Shown here piece after piece: positions 17,193 to 19,182 of a DNA stretch of 19,182 nt. The stretch is from Ganoderma boninense (Eukaryota > Basidiomycota > Agaricomycetes > Polyporales > Polyporaceae). The stretch's first letter is position 1. Each line of letters starts with the position of its first letter. The notes below the pieces were generated by a model, which made no database searches, was not told where the DNA came from, and saw nothing but the letters and a program-made list of their open reading frames with translations. The stretch spans positions 1 to 19,182 of the forward strand of contig PJEW03000049.1 of assembly GCA_002900995.3 (NCBI GenBank). Reading direction: 5' to 3'. Position numbers and translations under genes: made by a program.

Positions 17193-17653
17193 TGTCATGA
17201 ACGGCACGCTCGCGCCTACCCCGGCGTCTCTCTTTCCCTTTTCGGACTGTTTTGCCTCCCGCGTCGTCCTTATTGTCCTCCATTGTTTAGCAAACCTGTC
17301 CCTTGTTCTCGCAGTACAATAACTCCTGTTACCCCATTGTTCCCGTCGTCATTGTACTACATACCATTGTTCTTCCACTGGTTCCCGTGTCCATAGTTAC
17401 CTATTGTTCCCGGTTCCCATTGTCCGTTACCTGTATATAAGGCCTGTACCTTGCTACCTGGAGACCTCAGTTTCGACCTCTTGTCTCCAGGTAAGCCTCA
17501 CTGTATTCTCGCTCGTTAGTTACTCGCTCAATACATCTTGTCTCCAGCCTGACTGTCGAGCCCTGCTCCGCTCTCGCTGCACAAGTGCTCGTCGACGCCC
17601 TTGCTCGTCTCGTAAGCCTCCTCCCTGATCTTACTCGACAGCCAGTCGTAACA
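17193..17653 (+). repeat. 3' LTR
   Basis: 461 bp, TGTCATGA to GTAACA. It carries the same TATA box (17434-17441), inferred start (17469) and inverted repeat (17455-17465 with 17483-17493). The right arm overlaps a CAG|GTAAG splice-donor-like site (donor at 17491). Three single-base indels distinguish it from the 5' LTR. Confidence 0.95.
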
Positions 17654-17658
17654 GGAAC
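17654..17658. other. Target site duplication, right copy (GGAAC)
   Basis: Matches 11111-11115. Host exon sequence resumes at 17659 and, read after the left flank, keeps the gene E frame. Confidence 0.9.
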
Positions 17659-18322
17659 AACATACAGGTGAGTGGCTGCCAGAAGTGAGTGCGGGAGTTC
17701 TCACCCTGAACCAGAGGTTTCTGTCTGCACAAGAATGCCGCACCAGAAATGCGAAATCCCGCCTCTCGAGGATCCTGGAATTGAGGGGATTCGCCCGCCG
17801 CTTTTCTTTCCAGGGCCTGGAGGTTCGTGGATGAGTCGTGGCAGCGACTGGAGCCCAAAGACCGTCCGGGACCTTGTGGTCAAGACACCAGTATTTGTTC
17901 CCATCGTGAAGCTCGAGGACGTTACCTTCGCGCTGAACTCCCCGCGTGCGTGCTCATGTTGTACTCCTCCGTCCCCTACCGAGTCGGAGTACTTCGACGC
18001 TTGCGAGTGGTCTCCTCCCCCTTCCCCTGAAGAACGCCCAGACGCCATCGACCCTTGCTTTTTCACCCCGGCTTACCTTCCACCGGCGACAACCACGATC
18101 GCCGTTCTTCCTACAATTGCAGAGGTGACGAGACAGGTTGCGTTCAACTTGCCAGCTGGGGAGGGACGGGACGCGGGCTTTTACGGAGACTTTAGGAACA
18201 TCGGAGTGCAGACAGACAAGGCCGGGACGGAAGCGAATGGCTGTGGGAGATGGGTCGTCAGCTTTGGCAGAGACTTTAGGGACATCGGGGTACAGACAGA
18301 TGAGGTTGTAGAGTCACAATAA
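17659..18322 (+). CDS. Gene E, downstream part: Pro-rich protein with two LC8-type QT motifs
   Basis: Exon remainder 17659-17667, a 47-nt intron (17668-17714, GTGAGT...CCAG), then an exon to the TAA at 18320-18322. Read with the left flank of the retrotransposon, the intron is phase 1 and the frame is continuous. On its own, this part can start at ATG 17735 and give 195 residues. It is rich in Pro, Ser and acidic residues (SPPPSPEERPD), with no membrane segment or known catalytic motif. Near the C-terminus DFRNIGVQTD and DFRDIGVQTD occur 28 residues apart (18188-18217 and 18272-18301). Their GVQTD cores resemble the dynein light chain LC8 binding motif (compare the known forms TQT and GIQVD). 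Unknown family; expression may now depend on the 3' LTR promoter. Confidence 0.6.
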
Positions 18323-18498
18323 TGGATTGGTCTGGCATGCCGACGTCATAAACACAAGACTAGTAGCCAGCAGTGGGTACGAAATGGGACGCACAATGCA
18401 TCGTGGCCCGTAATACTGCATAGGTGTATGTAAAGCGGGTGTCTAAACCAAGACTTACTTTGGAGTGGCCGCATGGGAGGATGAGCGGTGAGCGAGGA

Positions 18499-18709
18499 AG
18501 GATAAGCATGGAACAAGGATTAGTGGCCTTGGGACGAGGATAAGCTCACCACGTTTGACTTGATGTCAATGTAGAGGATTAGTGGGCGGGGCCGAGGGAG
18601 GATTAACACTGTGGGTAAGGTTTGGATTAAATGGGGGTGGAAAGATTAACGGACAGTATCTACTGGGCGAGATGAGCGGGCGTTGTTGTTAACTACTGGG
18701 GAAAGATTA
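18499..18709 (+). repeat. Cluster of GGATTA / GGATAA motifs
   Basis: GGATAAG near 18499 and 18538, GGATTA at 18517, 18576, 18600 and 18624, and GATTA at 18644 and 18705: eight related hexamers in about 210 bp, all on the plus strand, in otherwise non-repetitive G-rich sequence. The core matches that of the 163-bp array. Whether it is a binding-site cluster or a decayed minisatellite cannot be told from sequence alone. Confidence 0.5.
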
Positions 18710-19017
18710 TCTACCCTGGTTGAAACTGGTGAAGAATGCCAAGGCCAGGAGGGAATGTCTCTTTCATCAATGGACGAGGTGACAAAATGATGCATGATGG
18801 CGGCGCGGCGTACTGCCACACTACAGTTCAAAGAGGAGATCTCTAGAGCATAAAGGTTTGTCGAAAAGTCATGATACGATGTCCTGTTCCTGGCAAGACT
18901 TTCGCTATGTGGAACGTCGGTCATATCAAGGATAAGCGGTGTCGACCAGTCTTGCAGCACCAAGATACAGAAAGGTTCACTGTACCAGGCCATGTTTAGC
19001 TCCGGCTGTCCAGGCAT
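18646..19017 (-). CDS. Possible small protein or gene fragment
   Basis: A 123-codon frame starting MPGQPELNMAWYSEPF, with a fairly protein-like first 90 residues (ILVLQDWSTPLILDMT, NLYALEISSLNCSVAVRRAA) and a less convincing end. Its downstream part overlaps the GGATTA cluster. No splice sites, neighbouring exons or known motif support it. It may be a fragment of a gene that extends beyond the window or a chance frame. Confidence 0.25.
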   Translation of the reverse strand: MPGQPELNMAWYSEPFCILVLQDWSTPLILDMTDVPHSESLARNRTSYHDFSTNLYALEISSLNCSVAVRRAAIMHHFVTSSIDERDIPSWPWHSSPVSTRVDNLSPVVNNNARSSRPVDTVR

Positions 19018-19182
19018 GCTCTGTTCGAAATTCTGTTAGATACAGGAACTGTTGCGAGAGCGACTGACCGGTGCTAGATTTTGGTCGGTCGCCAAATCAC
19101 AAGGGATGGATCAAAATATTGGAGACCTCTCCAGACGATGGTTCGATTGTATACTCGATAACTTTCCGGCGTACAGAAGCGT

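Larger units (their letters stand above)
11116..17653 (+). mobile_element. Ty3/gypsy chromodomain LTR retrotransposon (chromovirus type)
   Basis: A 6,538-bp element with near-identical LTRs (460 and 461 bp, TG...CA ends), GGAAC target duplications, primer-binding site, polypurine tract, gag with a zinc knuckle, and pol in the order protease, RT, RNase H, integrase, chromodomain. This domain order and the chromodomain place it among fungal chromoviruses. Priming appears to be by the element's own RNA (11-nt match), as in the Tf1/sushi group. Gag and pol are linked by a -1 frameshift signal. Several one-base frame breaks lie outside the RT-integrase core. It sits in sense orientation inside an exon of gene E. 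Confidence 0.95.
18323..19182. other. Downstream region without a confident gene
   Basis: Begins as the 3' flank of gene E and contains the GGATTA/GGATAA cluster. The only open frame of note is on the minus strand at 18646-19017. No RNA gene, transposon end or splice-supported exon was recognised. Confidence 0.4.

Overview
The window looks like nuclear DNA of a basidiomycete fungus, most likely an agaricomycete. The genes are cut by many 47-80 nt introns with GTRNGT donors and YAG-type acceptors. Several predicted proteins resemble orphan families I associate with mushroom-forming fungi, and a chromodomain-type Ty3/gypsy LTR retrotransposon is present. There is no sign of bacterial organisation, and I found no tRNA, rRNA or CRISPR array. 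All product calls come from reading translations, not from database searches.

Layout. (1) 184-2206, minus strand: a two-exon orphan gene (A). (2) 2207-3173: divergent intergenic region. (3) 3174-4679, plus: gene B, a 437-residue protein whose tail carries two SUMO-interacting-type IVIDLT motifs and two sumoylation-type sites. (4) 4989-5937, plus: gene C, a small orphan gene with one unresolved reading-frame conflict. (5) 6082-10436, plus: gene D, six exons, about 1,360 residues. It has a lysine-rich stretch, a conserved-looking globular N-terminal half, a long Thr/Gln/Pro tandem-repeat region with a frameshift, and a (Gly-Arg)n tail. (6) 10607-11036: a tandem array of a perfect 163-bp unit. 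(7) 11116-17653: a complete LTR retrotransposon with 5-bp target duplications (GGAAC). It sits inside an exon of another host gene (E), whose remainder continues at 17659-18322. (8) 18323-19182: a mostly non-coding tail with a cluster of GGATTA/GGATAA motifs.

The retrotransposon is the best-supported system. It has an LTR promoter, an 11-nt self-primer instead of a tRNA primer site, gag with a zinc knuckle, a canonical -1 frameshift signal (GGGTTTC plus a stem-loop) in front of pol, then protease, RT, RNase H, integrase and a chromodomain. The two LTRs differ only by three single-base indels. Gag, the protease region and the integrase-chromodomain joint contain several one-base frame breaks, while the 871-codon RT-to-integrase frame is clean. 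Gene D shows the same kind of single-base indel inside its repeats. This pattern fits sequencing or assembly indels on a young element, although real recent mutation is not excluded.

The host genes are an accessory, fast-evolving set with low-complexity tails. I see no metabolic pathway. The shared themes are nuclear-type basic stretches (B, D), SUMO-type motifs (B) and a duplicated LC8-type QT motif (E).
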